Shown one piece after another: positions 43,657 through 53,208 of a stretch of 64,000 nt of DNA; position 1 is the stretch's first letter, and the number at the start of each line of letters is the position of its first letter. The position numbers and the translations under genes were made by a program. The stretch comes from JANQOH01 sp965201115. GTDB lineage: Bacteria; Pseudomonadota; Alphaproteobacteria; UBA7887. The stretch covers positions 806,001-870,000 of the forward strand of contig OZ241745.1 in NCBI GenBank assembly GCA_965201115.1, in the 5' to 3' direction. The notes under the pieces are model-generated. The model was not told where the DNA came from. It worked only from the letters and a program-made list of their open reading frames with translations, and made no database searches.

Positions 43657-44040
43657 ATGGACAAGGCAATGTACGACAAGGGCATGGCCGTGCGCCGCGA
43701 CGTCCTGGGCGCCGGACACGTCGACCGTGCGATGGCCGCCGCCGACGCCTTCGACGCGCCGATGCAGGAACTCGTCACCGAATACTGCTGGGGCGCGGTG
43801 TGGGGCCGCGAAGGCCTGCCGCGCAAAACCCGCAGCATGCTCAACCTCGCCATGCTGACGGCGCTGAACCGCGAGCACGAGTTCAAACTGCATGTGCGCG
43901 GCGCGCTGCGCAACGGCGTTACCCGCGAGGAAATCTCCGAGATTCTCCTCCAGGCCGCCATCTATTGCGGCGTGCCCGCCGCGATAAGCGCGTTCCGCCA
44001 GGCGCGCGAGGCGTTCGACGCGATGGACGCCGAGGCGTGA
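43657..44040 (+). CDS. Carboxymuconolactone decarboxylase-family protein
   Basis: A 127-residue AhpD-like/CMD-fold protein resembling 4-carboxymuconolactone decarboxylase PcaC: GLPRKTRSMLNLAMLTALNREHEFKLHVRGALRNGVTREEI, then LLQAAIYCGVPAA. No pca genes are near, so the catabolic role of PcaC is not supported by context. It may act on another substrate of the surrounding acyl-CoA/SDR cluster. Confidence 0.85.
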   Translation: MDKAMYDKGMAVRRDVLGAGHVDRAMAAADAFDAPMQELVTEYCWGAVWGREGLPRKTRSMLNLAMLTALNREHEFKLHVRGALRNGVTREEISEILLQAAIYCGVPAAISAFRQAREAFDAMDAEA

Positions 44041-44074
44041 ACGCAGCGGCGAACGGCGAACGAACCCGCCCCGC

Positions 44075-45745
44075 ATGAACGCTTCGGAGGACGCCGCCGC
44101 GCCCGGCGGCGACTTCATCCACCGCGCGGTCGCCGGGGACATCGCCGCCGGGCGCGTCGCCGGCGTCGTCACGCGCTTCCCGCCCGAGCCCAACGGCTAT
44201 CTCCATATCGGCCACGCGAAATCGATCTGCTTGAACTTCGGCGTCGCGGCGGCGTTCGGCGGGCGCTGCAACCTGCGCTTCGACGACACCAACCCCGCGC
44301 GCGAGGACAGCGCCTTCGCCAGGGCGATCGAACGCGATGTGCGCTGGCTCGGCTTCGACCGGGGCGAACGCCGGACCTTCGCCTCGGACTATTTCGAGAC
44401 CCTCTACGAATACGCGCTCGCCCTCATAGAGCGCGGCCTCGCCTATGTGGACGATCAATCGGCGGACGAGATTCGCGCCGGCCGGGGCACGCTGACCGAG
44501 CGCGGAACGCCGAGCCCGTGGCGCGACCGCGGCGCGGCGGAAAACCTCCGTCTGTTCCGGCGCATGCGCGCCGGCGACTACGCCGAAGGAAGCCGCGTGC
44601 TGCGCGCGCGCATCGATATGGCTTCCGGCAATATCAATCTCCGCGACCCGGTGCTTTATCGCATCCTGCGCCGCCCGCACCCCCGCGCCGGCGACCGCTG
44701 GCCGATCTACCCGACCTACGATTTCGCGCACGGGCAATGCGACGCGCTCGAGGGCGTGACGCACTCGATCTGCACGCTGGAGTTCGAGGACCACCGCCCG
44801 CTTTACGAATGGCTGATCGAGAACCTGCCCGTTCCCGCCCGGCCGCGGCAATACGAATTCGCGCGGCTCAACCTCACCCGCACCGTGCTGTCGAAGCGGC
44901 GGCTCGCGGCGCTGGTGGAAAGCGGCCATGTGTCGGGATGGGACGACCCGCGCATGCCTACCCTGGCCGGAATGCGGCGGCGCGGCTTCCCGCCCGGCGC
45001 CATCCGCGAGTTCTGCGCCCGCATCGGCGTAAACAAGCGCGACAGCCTGGTCGATATCCGCGCGCTGGAGCATTGCGTGCACGAGGCGCTGAATGCGCGC
45101 GCCCCGCGGCGCATGGCCGTTCTCCGTCCGCTGCGGCTTATCGTCGAGACCTTCCCCGAAGGCGAGACCGACTGGCTCGACGCGCCGAATCACCCGCAAG
45201 ACCCCGCCGCCGGCGCGCGGAAAATCCCCTTCTCGCGCGAGATTCTCATCGAGCGCGGCGATTTCATGGAAACCCCGCCGCGCAAGTTCTTCCGCTTGGC
45301 GCCGGGCCGCGAGGTGCGCCTGCGCTATGCCTATCTGGTGACGTGCCGCGCCGTGGAGCGCGATTCCAACGGCGAAATTTCCGCTGTGCGCTGCGCCCAC
45401 GACCCCGCAAGCCGCGGCGGCGCGGCGCCCGACGGACGCAAGGTCAGGGGCACGATCCACTGGCTTTCCGCGCCCCATGCCCGCGCCGCGGAAATGCGCC
45501 TGATCGACAACCTCTTCTCCGAGGACTCCCCGACCCCCGGCAGCGCCCCCGCCCCCGATTCGCTGGTCTCGCTAAACGCCTGGGTAGAGCCGGCGCTGGC
45601 CGGGGCCCCGCCGCCCGGGCCCGTGCAATGCGAACGCCTGGGCTATTTCGCCGCCGACCCCGATAGCGCCCCCGGCCGCCCCGTCTTCAACCGCACGCTC
45701 GGCCTGCGCGACGCCTGGGCGCGCGAACAGGCCCGTAAAAATTGA
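44075..45745 (+). CDS. glnS: Glutaminyl-tRNA synthetase
   Basis: A 556-residue class I aminoacyl-tRNA synthetase that charges tRNA(Gln) with glutamine in the cytosol. The HIGH motif is in RFPPEPNGYLHIGHAKSICLNFG near 29-51. The RFDDTNP block follows, and the KMSKS-equivalent reads VLSKRRL. SPWRDR and DFAHGQCDALEGVTHSICTLEFEDHRPLYEW are GlnRS hallmarks, distinguishing it from GluRS. The ATG lies 34 bp after the CMD-family gene. A direct GlnRS would make an indirect GatCAB route for Gln unnecessary, if both exist in this genome. Confidence 0.95.
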   Translation: MNASEDAAAPGGDFIHRAVAGDIAAGRVAGVVTRFPPEPNGYLHIGHAKSICLNFGVAAAFGGRCNLRFDDTNPAREDSAFARAIERDVRWLGFDRGERRTFASDYFETLYEYALALIERGLAYVDDQSADEIRAGRGTLTERGTPSPWRDRGAAENLRLFRRMRAGDYAEGSRVLRARIDMASGNINLRDPVLYRILRRPHPRAGDRWPIYPTYDFAHGQCDALEGVTHSICTLEFEDHRPLYEWLIENLPVPARPRQYEFARLNLTRTVLSKRRLAALVESGHVSGWDDPRMPTLAGMRRRGFPPGAIREFCARIGVNKRDSLVDIRALEHCVHEALNARAPRRMAVLRPLRLIVETFPEGETDWLDAPNHPQDPAAGARKIPFSREILIERGDFMETPPRKFFRLAPGREVRLRYAYLVTCRAVERDSNGEISAVRCAHDPASRGGAAPDGRKVRGTIHWLSAPHARAAEMRLIDNLFSEDSPTPGSAPAPDSLVSLNAWVEPALAGAPPPGPVQCERLGYFAADPDSAPGRPVFNRTLGLRDAWAREQARKN

Positions 45746-45792
45746 CGTCCGCGTCTTCCCGCGCCCCCGACGGCGCATCCACCGCCGCCCGC

Positions 45793-45840
45793 GCCGAAGG
45801 CGCGGCCCGGGACCGCGGGCATCCTGCCCGCACGTCGGCG
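45793..45840. repeat. REP-like palindromic unit A
   Basis: GCCGAAGGCGCGGCCCGGGA followed by CCGCGGGCATCCTGCCCGCA and CGTCGGCG. It contains a GCGGGCAtccTGCCCGC hairpin and is related to the units at 50815 and 59398-59518. It lies between glnS and the third R-M gene. Confidence 0.6.
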
Positions 45841-45920
45841 CCCCCCACGCCGCCGCGCGGCGAGGCGAGCCCAATGCCGCCCCCCTTGCGCGCCGCCGCC
45901 CCGTCCCCGATAACCCTCCC

Positions 45921-48900
45921 ATGACCGGAACGAACGCGCAATCCATCGCCGCCGCCGAGCGCTATTTCGCCGAGTTGCGGCAGGCGCGCGCCTCGGGCGC
46001 CGCTACCGGCGAGCGCTCCCTCTACGGCCCGCTCGAACGCCTGCTCAACGCCGCCGGCGCGGCCCTCAAGCCCAGGGTCGTCTGCATCGGCGAACTGGCC
46101 GACCACGGCGCGGGCCACCCCGATTTCGGCTTCTTCGCCGCCGCCCAGCTGCGCCGCGGCCGCCCGCGCGAAGCCCAAGCGCCCGAACGCGGCGTCGTCG
46201 AGGTCAAGCCGCCCGAGAACGACGCCTGGATTACGGCGGACAGCGCGCAGGTCAGCCGCTACCGGGACCGTTACCGGCTTGTGCTTGTCACCAACATGCG
46301 CGATTTCGTGCTCGTCGGCGCCGGCCCGGACGGGCGCCCCGCCAAACTGGAGACCTTGCGCCTCGCCGCAAGCGCCGCCGATTTCGCGCGGCGCCTTGAG
46401 AAGCCCCGCGCGTTTGCCCGCGAGACCGGCGCCGCGCTCGGCGAGTATCTTGCGCGGACGCTGTCGCACCGCGCCGCGGTGGCGGAGCCGAAGGACCTCG
46501 CCCGGCTGCTCGCTTCCTACGCCCGCGACGGGCTTGCGCGCGTCGAGTCTGCCGAAGACGCGCCGGCTCTCGACGCCGTCCGCGAGGCGCTGGAGGAGGC
46601 GCTGGGGGCGCGGTTCGAGGGCGCAACGGGGGCGCGCTTCTTCCGCTCGACGCTTGTGCAGACGCTGTTCTACGGCGTGTTTTCCGCTTGGGTTTTGTGG
46701 GCGAGGCAGACGCCGCCGCCGACGGGCGCGTTCGACTGGCGCACCGCCGTGTGGCATTTGCGCGCGCCGGTACTGGCCGCGCTGTTCCAGCAACTCTCGG
46801 AGCCGAGCAAGCTCAGGCGGCTCGGCCTCGTCGAAGTCATGGACTGGACGGCGGCGGCGCTCGACCGCGTGGATCGGGCGGCGTTTTTTGCGCGCTTTTC
46901 CGAGGGCGAGGCGGTTCCGTATTTCTACGAACCGTTTCTTGAGGCTTTCGACCCGGCGTTGCGCAAGCAGTTGGGGGTTTGGTACACGCCGTCGGAAGTG
47001 GTGCGCTACATGGTGGCGCGGGTGGATCGCGCGTTGAAGGACGATTTGGGCATTGCCGAGGGGCTTGCGGCTGAGAACGTCTATGTGCTGGACCCGTGCT
47101 GCGGAACGGGGGCCTATCTGGCGGAAGTGTTGCGGCGCATCGCGGCGAATCTGAAGGAGCGCAACCTGGGCGCGCTGGCGGGGGCGCGTGTGAAGGCGGC
47201 GGCGCTCACGCGCGTGTTCGGTTTCGAGATCATGCCTGCGCCGTTTGTGGTGGCGCATCTGCAAGTGGGGCTGGCGTTGCGGGCGCTCGACGCGCCGCTG
47301 GCGGAAAACCGCGACGAACGCGCGCAAATCATCCTCACCAACGCGCTCACGGGTTGGGATCCCGAGGAAGACAAGTCGCCGCTGCCGTTCCCGGAGCTGG
47401 AGGAGGAGCGCGGCCGCGCCGAGCGGGTGAAACTGGACGCGCCGATACTCGTTATCCTGGGCAACCCGCCCTACAACGGCTTCGCGGGCATGGCTGTGGG
47501 CGAGGAGAGCGCGCTTGCCGACGCCTACCGCGCGGCGAAGCGCGTGCGCAAGCCCGAGGGGCAGGGGTTGAACGACCTTTACGTGCGGTTTTTCCGCATG
47601 GCGGAGCGGCGCATCGTCGAGAAGACGGGCTGCGGCGTCGTGTGTTTCATCTCGAACTATTCATGGCTCGACGGTTTGTCGTTCACGGGCATGCGCGAGC
47701 GCTACCTGGAGGCGTTCGACGCCATCCGCATCGACTGCCTGAACGGGGACAAGTACAAGACCGGCAAGGTCTCGCCCGACGGCTCCCCCGATCCGAGCGT
47801 GTTTTCGACCGAAAGCGACCCGGTGGGCATCCAGGTGGGGACGGCCATCGCGACGCTTGTACGCAAAACCGGCCACGCGCCCGTGGAAACCGTGGGCTTC
47901 CGCCACTTGTGGGGCGAGCGGAAGCGCGCGGCGCTGCTTGAGACCGCCGAAGCCGAGCCATGCGCGCTTTACGACGACATCGGCCCGCCCCCGCTGCTCG
48001 GCCTGCCGTTCGCCCCGGCTGCGGCAAGCGACGGCTGGGCCGATTGGCCATCGCTGCCCGAGCTGTTTCCGGCGTCGTTTTCCGGCGTCAAAACCGGTCG
48101 CGACGCTTTTCTCGTCGATATCGATCTCGACCGCCTGAAGACGCGAATCGGCGATTATTTCGACCCCGCCTTGAGCCATGACGAGATCGCGCGGCGCTAT
48201 CCCGCGGCCATGAAAACGACGACGCAGTTCGATGCGCGCGCCGCGCGCGATGAGCTGCTCGCGCGCGGCGGCCCCGTCGATGACGGCTTCGTCCGCTACG
48301 CCTATCGTCCGTTCGATACCCGCTGGCTGTATTGGGACCCTGGCGCCAAACTGCTGGACGGAAAACGCGCCGGCTACAAGCCGCACGTAGCGGCGGGAAA
48401 CAAATGGGTTTCATTCAACAAGAAGCCTCAAAAGGGCGCCGCCGAGCCCCGCGCCTGCGTAACCGGGCATATCGGCTGTCACGATCTGATCGGCAATGCT
48501 ACATGCTTCTTCCCCGCCTGGCTTGTCGACAACGAAGCCGGCAAGGACCGCCGCGCCAACCTGACCGTTTCCGCGCAAACGTATCTCAAGCGCCTCGGCT
48601 CGGGCGTGGAAGATTTATTCCACCACGTGTTGGCCACATTGCACGATCCCGCCTACCGCGAAGCCAATGCCGGCGCCTTGGGGCTGGAGTGGCCGCGCAT
48701 CCCTCTCCCCGGCTGGCCCGGCGGCGACAGCGATGGCGCCGCCGCCGCGCTCGCCGATTCGGCCGCGCGCGGCCGCGAACTGGCGCGCCTGCTCGACCCC
48801 GGCGCGCCCGTGCCCGGGGTTACCCAAGGCGCGCTACGCCCCGAACTAGCCGCCATCGCCGTTCCCGCCGCCATCGACGGCGGCAACATGACCGGAGACG

Positions 48901-49247
48901 ATTTCGCCGCCGCCGCCGGCTGGGGCCATCTCGGCGCCGCCGGCGCCGTCATGCCCGGCCAGGGCCGCGCCGTCGAACGCCCCCGCGCCCCCGCCGAGCG
49001 CGCCGCCGCCCCCGCCCTCGGCGCCACAACCTTCGACATATACATCAACGACCGCGCCTTCTGGCGCAACGTTCCCGCCGCCGTATGGCGCTACAAACTG
49101 GGCGGCTACCAAGTACTGAAGAAATGGCTGTCGTATCGCGAGCAGGCTGTGTTGGGGCGAAGCCTCGGGCTGCATGAAGTACAGCGCTTTTCCGAAATCG
49201 CGCGGCGCGTCGCCGCCGTTCTCACGGCGGCGGCGAAAAGCGGATAG
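45921..49247 (+). CDS. Single-chain type ISP/IIG-like restriction-modification enzyme, third paralogue
   Basis: A 1,108-residue enzyme with the same overall plan as the pair at 16.7-23.3 kb but clearly diverged. An N-terminal nuclease-like block has GHPDFGFF and GVVEVKPPEN (EVK near residue 92). Methylase motif I is LDPCCGTGAYLAEVL near 389 and motif IV is GNPPYNGFAG near 514. The C-terminal specificity region has YRPFDTRWLYWDP and VWRYKLGGYQVLKKWLSYREQ. It is complete and in frame. It stands alone, without a separate endonuclease or helicase gene. Recognition site is unknown. Confidence 0.87.
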   Translation: MTGTNAQSIAAAERYFAELRQARASGAATGERSLYGPLERLLNAAGAALKPRVVCIGELADHGAGHPDFGFFAAAQLRRGRPREAQAPERGVVEVKPPENDAWITADSAQVSRYRDRYRLVLVTNMRDFVLVGAGPDGRPAKLETLRLAASAADFARRLEKPRAFARETGAALGEYLARTLSHRAAVAEPKDLARLLASYARDGLARVESAEDAPALDAVREALEEALGARFEGATGARFFRSTLVQTLFYGVFSAWVLWARQTPPPTGAFDWRTAVWHLRAPVLAALFQQLSEPSKLRRLGLVEVMDWTAAALDRVDRAAFFARFSEGEAVPYFYEPFLEAFDPALRKQLGVWYTPSEVVRYMVARVDRALKDDLGIAEGLAAENVYVLDPCCGTGAYLAEVLRRIAANLKERNLGALAGARVKAAALTRVFGFEIMPAPFVVAHLQVGLALRALDAPLAENRDERAQIILTNALTGWDPEEDKSPLPFPELEEERGRAERVKLDAPILVILGNPPYNGFAGMAVGEESALADAYRAAKRVRKPEGQGLNDLYVRFFRMAERRIVEKTGCGVVCFISNYSWLDGLSFTGMRERYLEAFDAIRIDCLNGDKYKTGKVSPDGSPDPSVFSTESDPVGIQVGTAIATLVRKTGHAPVETVGFRHLWGERKRAALLETAEAEPCALYDDIGPPPLLGLPFAPAAASDGWADWPSLPELFPASFSGVKTGRDAFLVDIDLDRLKTRIGDYFDPALSHDEIARRYPAAMKTTTQFDARAARDELLARGGPVDDGFVRYAYRPFDTRWLYWDPGAKLLDGKRAGYKPHVAAGNKWVSFNKKPQKGAAEPRACVTGHIGCHDLIGNATCFFPAWLVDNEAGKDRRANLTVSAQTYLKRLGSGVEDLFHHVLATLHDPAYREANAGALGLEWPRIPLPGWPGGDSDGAAAALADSAARGRELARLLDPGAPVPGVTQGALRPELAAIAVPAAIDGGNMTGDDFAAAAGWGHLGAAGAVMPGQGRAVERPRAPAERAAAPALGATTFDIYINDRAFWRNVPAAVWRYKLGGYQVLKKWLSYREQAVLGRSLGLHEVQRFSEIARRVAAVLTAAAKSG

Positions 49248-49251
49248 CGCG

Positions 49252-50742
49252 TTACCGGACGGGCCTCCCGAGCGCCGACTCGACGAGGCGGTCGCATTCG
49301 TCGTCCTCGAGCCGTAGCTCCCGATTGTCCGCGGCCATGCGGTCGAGCCTGGCGTGCAGCGCGGCTACGCGGGCCATGTCCGCGGCGATGGCCAGTTTGC
49401 GTTTCCGGTTGCGCTCGCGCACCCGGCGGAGCGCCTGCCTGCCGGCGATCTGCGCGCAAACGAAAACGGGGACGCCCGCCAGGCCGAGGGGCGCGAGCGC
49501 CAGCGGCAGAATGTCGAGAGCGGCCTTCGCGGCGCTTCCCGCCACCGCGCCCGCGGGCGTGATTTCGCCCGCGCGCGCGGCCTCCGCCTCGGCGAGGATG
49601 TCGGTCCCCACCGCGAACAGGCAGAGCCCCGCCGTTACGCCGTTGGCGGCGAGCGCGCGCGCTGCCTCGGGCGCCGCGCCGAAATGCGTGGCCGCATGGT
49701 AGATGGCGGCGTCGGCGACCGCCGCGCCGCCGCCGAACAGGGCCGCCGACGCGGCCGCGCCGCCGACCGCCGCCAGGTCGATCTCGCCGCCCGACGCCGC
49801 CTGCACGACGAGCGACAACACGGCGGCGGTAGCCGCCGACGCGGCCGCCGCTCCGGCGGCGCGCGCGGCGACGCCTCGCGGCCGGTAGGCGCGCGCAATG
49901 TCGTCGCGGAGGGCCGACAGCCGTTTCCGCGCCGCCGGGTCGAGCCCGTCCGCGCCATGCAGGCCGATGTCATCGACGAGGCGCCCCGCGCGTTTGTCGA
50001 GATCGCGAATGCCGCGGAGCGTCACGCCGGCCTTGCGCAGATGGGCGGCCTGCTTCCGGGTAAAGGCGTCGGCCGCCACGCGCGGCGAGCCGTCGGCGTT
50101 CACGAACCGCGCGTCGACGTAGCCGACCTTGCCGTGTCCCGGCGTTTCGGCCATCCGCACGAGGTCCTTGCAGATGTATTTCGCGGTTCCCGTCTTGACC
50201 TGTCCCATCGGGGCGGAGATCAGCCTGCCGCCAGGCGCGCGCGCCTGAAGAATCAGGTCCCGGCGCGCCCCCGTATCCGGCGAGACGCGGATATCTTCGA
50301 AATTCCCGGCGATTCGCTTCTGCGGGTTGACCATGCCCACGCCGCGGCCGCGATGCAGATCGCGCACGTCCGAGGCCGCGACGATTTCCGCGGCTTTCCC
50401 CTTCGGGTTGGCGCCGGACAGGAGCGCGTCCAGGCTCTTGCCCTCGGACGCGAGCCGCGCCGCGGTTTCGGGCCGCAGGCCGGCCGGGCGCGCCGTGCCC
50501 TTCCGAATCGCTTCCGCCGCCTGCGCGGCCGCCCGCGTTCCGGGCGCGGCGAGCGGCCGGGTCTGGAGCCGCGCCTCGGCGAATACGCGCCCCCGCGCGG
50601 CGAGGCCGGGGCCGGCCGGCGGCGGGACCGAGGCGCCGGTCGGCGGGACCGCGCGCGCGGCCGCCCCCGCCAGCGCCGCGCGCGCCGCGCGGCCCAACCC
50701 CGTCTTGCGCTTCCGTCCGTGTGTGTTCGCGCTCCTGGTCAT
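49252..50742 (-). CDS. Orphan protein with possible nuclease motif and C-terminal hydrophobic segments
   Basis: A 496-residue protein that I do not recognise. The N-terminal about 110 residues are Ala/Pro/Arg-rich. Residues about 115-260 form a conserved-looking globular region: MVNPQKRIAGNFEDIRVSPD, ARRDLILQAR, then MGQVKTGTAKYICKDLVRM. The D...QVK spacing resembles a PD-(D/E)XK variant with Gln for Glu; this is an inference. About 295-430 are several Gly/Ala-rich hydrophobic segments, and the C-terminus (435-496) is a charged predicted coiled coil. The downstream gene end is 4 bp from the end of the convergent R-M gene. It is last in a minus-strand cassette of small membrane-type proteins. 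Confidence 0.55.
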   Translation of the reverse strand: MTRSANTHGRKRKTGLGRAARAALAGAAARAVPPTGASVPPPAGPGLAARGRVFAEARLQTRPLAAPGTRAAAQAAEAIRKGTARPAGLRPETAARLASEGKSLDALLSGANPKGKAAEIVAASDVRDLHRGRGVGMVNPQKRIAGNFEDIRVSPDTGARRDLILQARAPGGRLISAPMGQVKTGTAKYICKDLVRMAETPGHGKVGYVDARFVNADGSPRVAADAFTRKQAAHLRKAGVTLRGIRDLDKRAGRLVDDIGLHGADGLDPAARKRLSALRDDIARAYRPRGVAARAAGAAAASAATAAVLSLVVQAASGGEIDLAAVGGAAASAALFGGGAAVADAAIYHAATHFGAAPEAARALAANGVTAGLCLFAVGTDILAEAEAARAGEITPAGAVAGSAAKAALDILPLALAPLGLAGVPVFVCAQIAGRQALRRVRERNRKRKLAIAADMARVAALHARLDRMAADNRELRLEDDECDRLVESALGRPVR

Positions 50743-50814
50743 CGTCGGCCTCCCGTCCGGGATTGCATCGAGAAATTCGTCATGGCGCGCTCAGTGTCCG
50801 TACCGAAATGCCTA

Positions 50815-50864
50815 CCCCGCCGAAGGCGGGGCCTGGGTGCGCGGGCGTCCCCGCCCGCACGTCG
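50815..50864. repeat. REP-like palindromic unit B
   Basis: CCCCGCCGAAGGCGGGGCCT followed by a GCGGGCGtccCCGCCCGC-like hairpin and CACGTCG. It has the same organisation as the units at 45793 and 59398. It lies in the gap between the orphan gene and the disrupted small gene. Confidence 0.6.
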
Positions 50865-51164
50865 CCACCAGCCACGGCGTCGGCACGGAAGCACGAGCGA
50901 ACAAGATGCGTACCAATACCCACCGTACCGATAACCGCCGAATTCCGGTACAGACTCTCAGGCAGCCAAGCGCTCAAGGAGCCTGTCGCGCTCGTCGCGC
51001 AGCGCGTGTATTGCGTCGACGAGATCCCGGACTTGGCAGGACCTGCGCCAGAAGCGCTTGCGCAGGTCCCTCAGCTCCGCCTCCTGTTCGGCGATCTGCT
51101 CTTCGAGCGATTCGATCTTCGCCCGGAAGCGCCGCCGGTCGCGCTCGCGCTCGTTGCTTTCGTC

Positions 51165-53041
51165 GTAAGCGTCCGGTTATCCCGCTTGGTCATTGTCGGT
51201 TATGTTTATGGGTTTCGGTATTTCGGGGGTCGTTTTGTTTGGCTGTCGGCTTCGTATGGGGGTCTTGTTTCGATGCCTGCACGGTTGTCGCTGCTGCATG
51301 AGTGCGTCGATTGGCGGTGGCCGGTTCGAACGCGGCGGCTTGCGGTGGCAGGATAGCGTTTGGGAGGGAGGCACAGGGAGGAAATATTTTTTCGATATTT
51401 CCTATTTTGCGCTTGCCTTGTGGGGTTGGGGTCGGTATTGTTCGTTCATGCTTGACCGCGCCGCGCCTCTCCCCGACGATCCCGCCCGCCTGAAGGACAT
51501 GGTGGCGTCCCTGGCGGCCGAGTTGCAGGCTCGCGAGGAAGCGCTGCGGTCGCGCGCGGAGGCGTTGAAGGCGCGCGATATCCTGATTGAGAAGTTGCGT
51601 CACGAGTTGGCGGGGATGCGCCGGCATCGTTTCGGGGCGCGCTCGGAAGCCTTGGCGCAGTTGCAACTGGCGCTGGAGAACGAAGAGATCGTCCGCGCCG
51701 CAAGCCCGCCCCCGCAACCCGAACCCGCCGCCGCCCGCGCGCCGCGGCGCAAGCGCCGCCCGTTGCCGGACCGTCTGCCGCGCCGCGAGACGGTGCTGGA
51801 ACCCGCAAGCCCCTGCGGGGCCTGCGGCGGCGCGCTCAAGACCGTCGGCGCGGATGTCACCGAGGAACTGGAGTACATACCCGGTCGTTTCGTAGTCAAC
51901 CGCATCGTGAGACCGCGCACGGTCTGCCGCGCCTGCGCACGCTTTTGCCAGGCGCCGCTGCCGCCGCGCCCCATCGAGCGCGGACGCCCCGGACCCGGCC
52001 TGCTTGCCCATGTTCTGGTGAGCAAATATGCCGACCATCTCCCGCTCTACCGCCAAGCGCAAATGTTCGCCCGCGACGGCATCGACCTCGACCGCTCGAC
52101 ACTGGCCGAATGGGTCGGCAAGAGCGCCGCCTTGCTGGAGCCGGTCGCCAACGGGATCGGCAACCATGTGCGCGCTGGCGGCGCCATCTTCGCCGACGAT
52201 ACCACGGTGCGCCTGCAAACCCCGCGCGGCGAAGGCGCCAGGGGCAAGACCCGCACTGCACGGCTATGGGTCTATGCCCGCGACGAACGACCGTGGCGCG
52301 GAACCGCGCCGCCGGCCGCCTGCTACCGCTTCAGCGCCAACCGCAAGGGCGAGAATCCGCGCCGACACCTCGCCGGCTTCAAGGGCTGGATGCACGCCGA
52401 CGGCTATGCCGGGTTCGCGGAACTCTACCGCACAGGCCGCATCCGCGAAGCCCCCTGCATGGCCCATGTCCGGCGCAAGTTCGTCGACCTCGCGCACAAT
52501 CGGGGCGCGCCGGTCGCCAGGGAAGCCGTCGAGCGCATCGCCGCCTTGTACGCCGTCGAGGCCGAAGCTCGCGGGCAAACGCCCGAAGAGCGCGTCCGTA
52601 TCCGCCAGGCCAGGGCCAGGCCCCTCTTCGACGACCTCGAAACATGGCTCGCCCGACAGAGCCCGAACATACCCGCCAGGACGCCGCTGGCCGGCGCCAT
52701 CCGCTATGCACGCGCGCGACTGGCCCGCCTGCGCCCATGGCTCGACAACGGAACGCTCGAACTCGACAACAATACTGCCGAACGCGCCATCCGCGGCGTC
52801 GCCCTCGGACGCAAAAACTGGCTCTTCGTCGGCTCCGAAGCCGGCGGCGCAACCGCCGCAACCGCATACACGCTCATCGAAACCGCAAAACTAAACGGCG
52901 TCGACCCACGAGCATGGATCGCAGACACACTCAATCGTATCCAGGACTACAAAACAAACCGAATCCACGAACTCATGCCGTGGAACTGGAAACACAAAAC
53001 ACCACCGTAAAAACCCAATAGCCCCATAACCGGACGCTTAC
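51165..53041. mobile_element. Intact IS66-family element (single-gene type) with 8-bp target duplication
   Basis: The terminal inverted repeats GTAAGCGTCCGGTTAT (51165-51180) and complement (53026-53041) bound 1,877 bp. The octamer CTTTCGTC is directly repeated outside both ends (51157-51164 and 53042-53049), the 8-bp duplication expected for IS66. Only tnpC is present; tnpA and tnpB are absent, as in the ISBst12-like subgroup. An older internally deleted relative lies at 14897-16679. Confidence 0.95.
51448..53010 (+). CDS. tnpC: IS66-family transposase TnpC
   Basis: A 520-residue transposase of normal length. An N-terminal coiled-coil/helical part ends KLRHELAGMRRHRFGARSE. A zinc-binding segment has SPCGACGGAL and CRACARFCQAP. 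The DDE domain follows, with GAIFADDTTVRL, MHADGYAGFAELY, and the final block NTAERAIRGVALGRKNWLFVGSEAGG containing the catalytic Glu. The C-terminal YTLIETAKLNGVDPRAWI is the IS66_C domain. It appears intact. The ATG at 51448 follows a conserved leader; the frame upstream of it is IS non-coding sequence. Confidence 0.95.
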   Translation: MLDRAAPLPDDPARLKDMVASLAAELQAREEALRSRAEALKARDILIEKLRHELAGMRRHRFGARSEALAQLQLALENEEIVRAASPPPQPEPAAARAPRRKRRPLPDRLPRRETVLEPASPCGACGGALKTVGADVTEELEYIPGRFVVNRIVRPRTVCRACARFCQAPLPPRPIERGRPGPGLLAHVLVSKYADHLPLYRQAQMFARDGIDLDRSTLAEWVGKSAALLEPVANGIGNHVRAGGAIFADDTTVRLQTPRGEGARGKTRTARLWVYARDERPWRGTAPPAACYRFSANRKGENPRRHLAGFKGWMHADGYAGFAELYRTGRIREAPCMAHVRRKFVDLAHNRGAPVAREAVERIAALYAVEAEARGQTPEERVRIRQARARPLFDDLETWLARQSPNIPARTPLAGAIRYARARLARLRPWLDNGTLELDNNTAERAIRGVALGRKNWLFVGSEAGGATAATAYTLIETAKLNGVDPRAWIADTLNRIQDYKTNRIHELMPWNWKHKTPP

Positions 53042-53208
53042 CTTTCGTCGACGGCCCACGCAATCGCGGCGATGGCGGCGGCTCCGGCGATGATCAAGGG
53101 AATCGGCATGGTGTATTCCTCCTCGTGGGTTTTCGACAACGGTTCTTTCGGCTACCCGGCGACGCTTCGGGCGGGGCGGCCCTGCCGTCCGCCCCGCCCG
53201 CGGCGGCG

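Larger units (their letters stand above)
50958..53109 (-). pseudogene. Small membrane/coiled-coil gene split by the IS66 element
   Basis: When the IS66 element and one copy of the octamer CTTTCGTC are removed, 53109-53042 joins 51156-50958 in a single open frame of about 88 codons. The joined protein starts MPIPLIIAGAAAIAAIAWAV (hydrophobic anchor). It continues DESNERERDRRRFRAKIESL and EEQIAEQEAELRDLRKRF (coiled coil), and ends DERDRLLERLAA. The ATG at 53109 has a GAGGAGG ribosome-binding site at normal spacing. The layout resembles its upstream neighbour (53209-53568). The insertion separates the anchor from the coiled coil after codon 22. The family is unknown. Confidence 0.75.
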
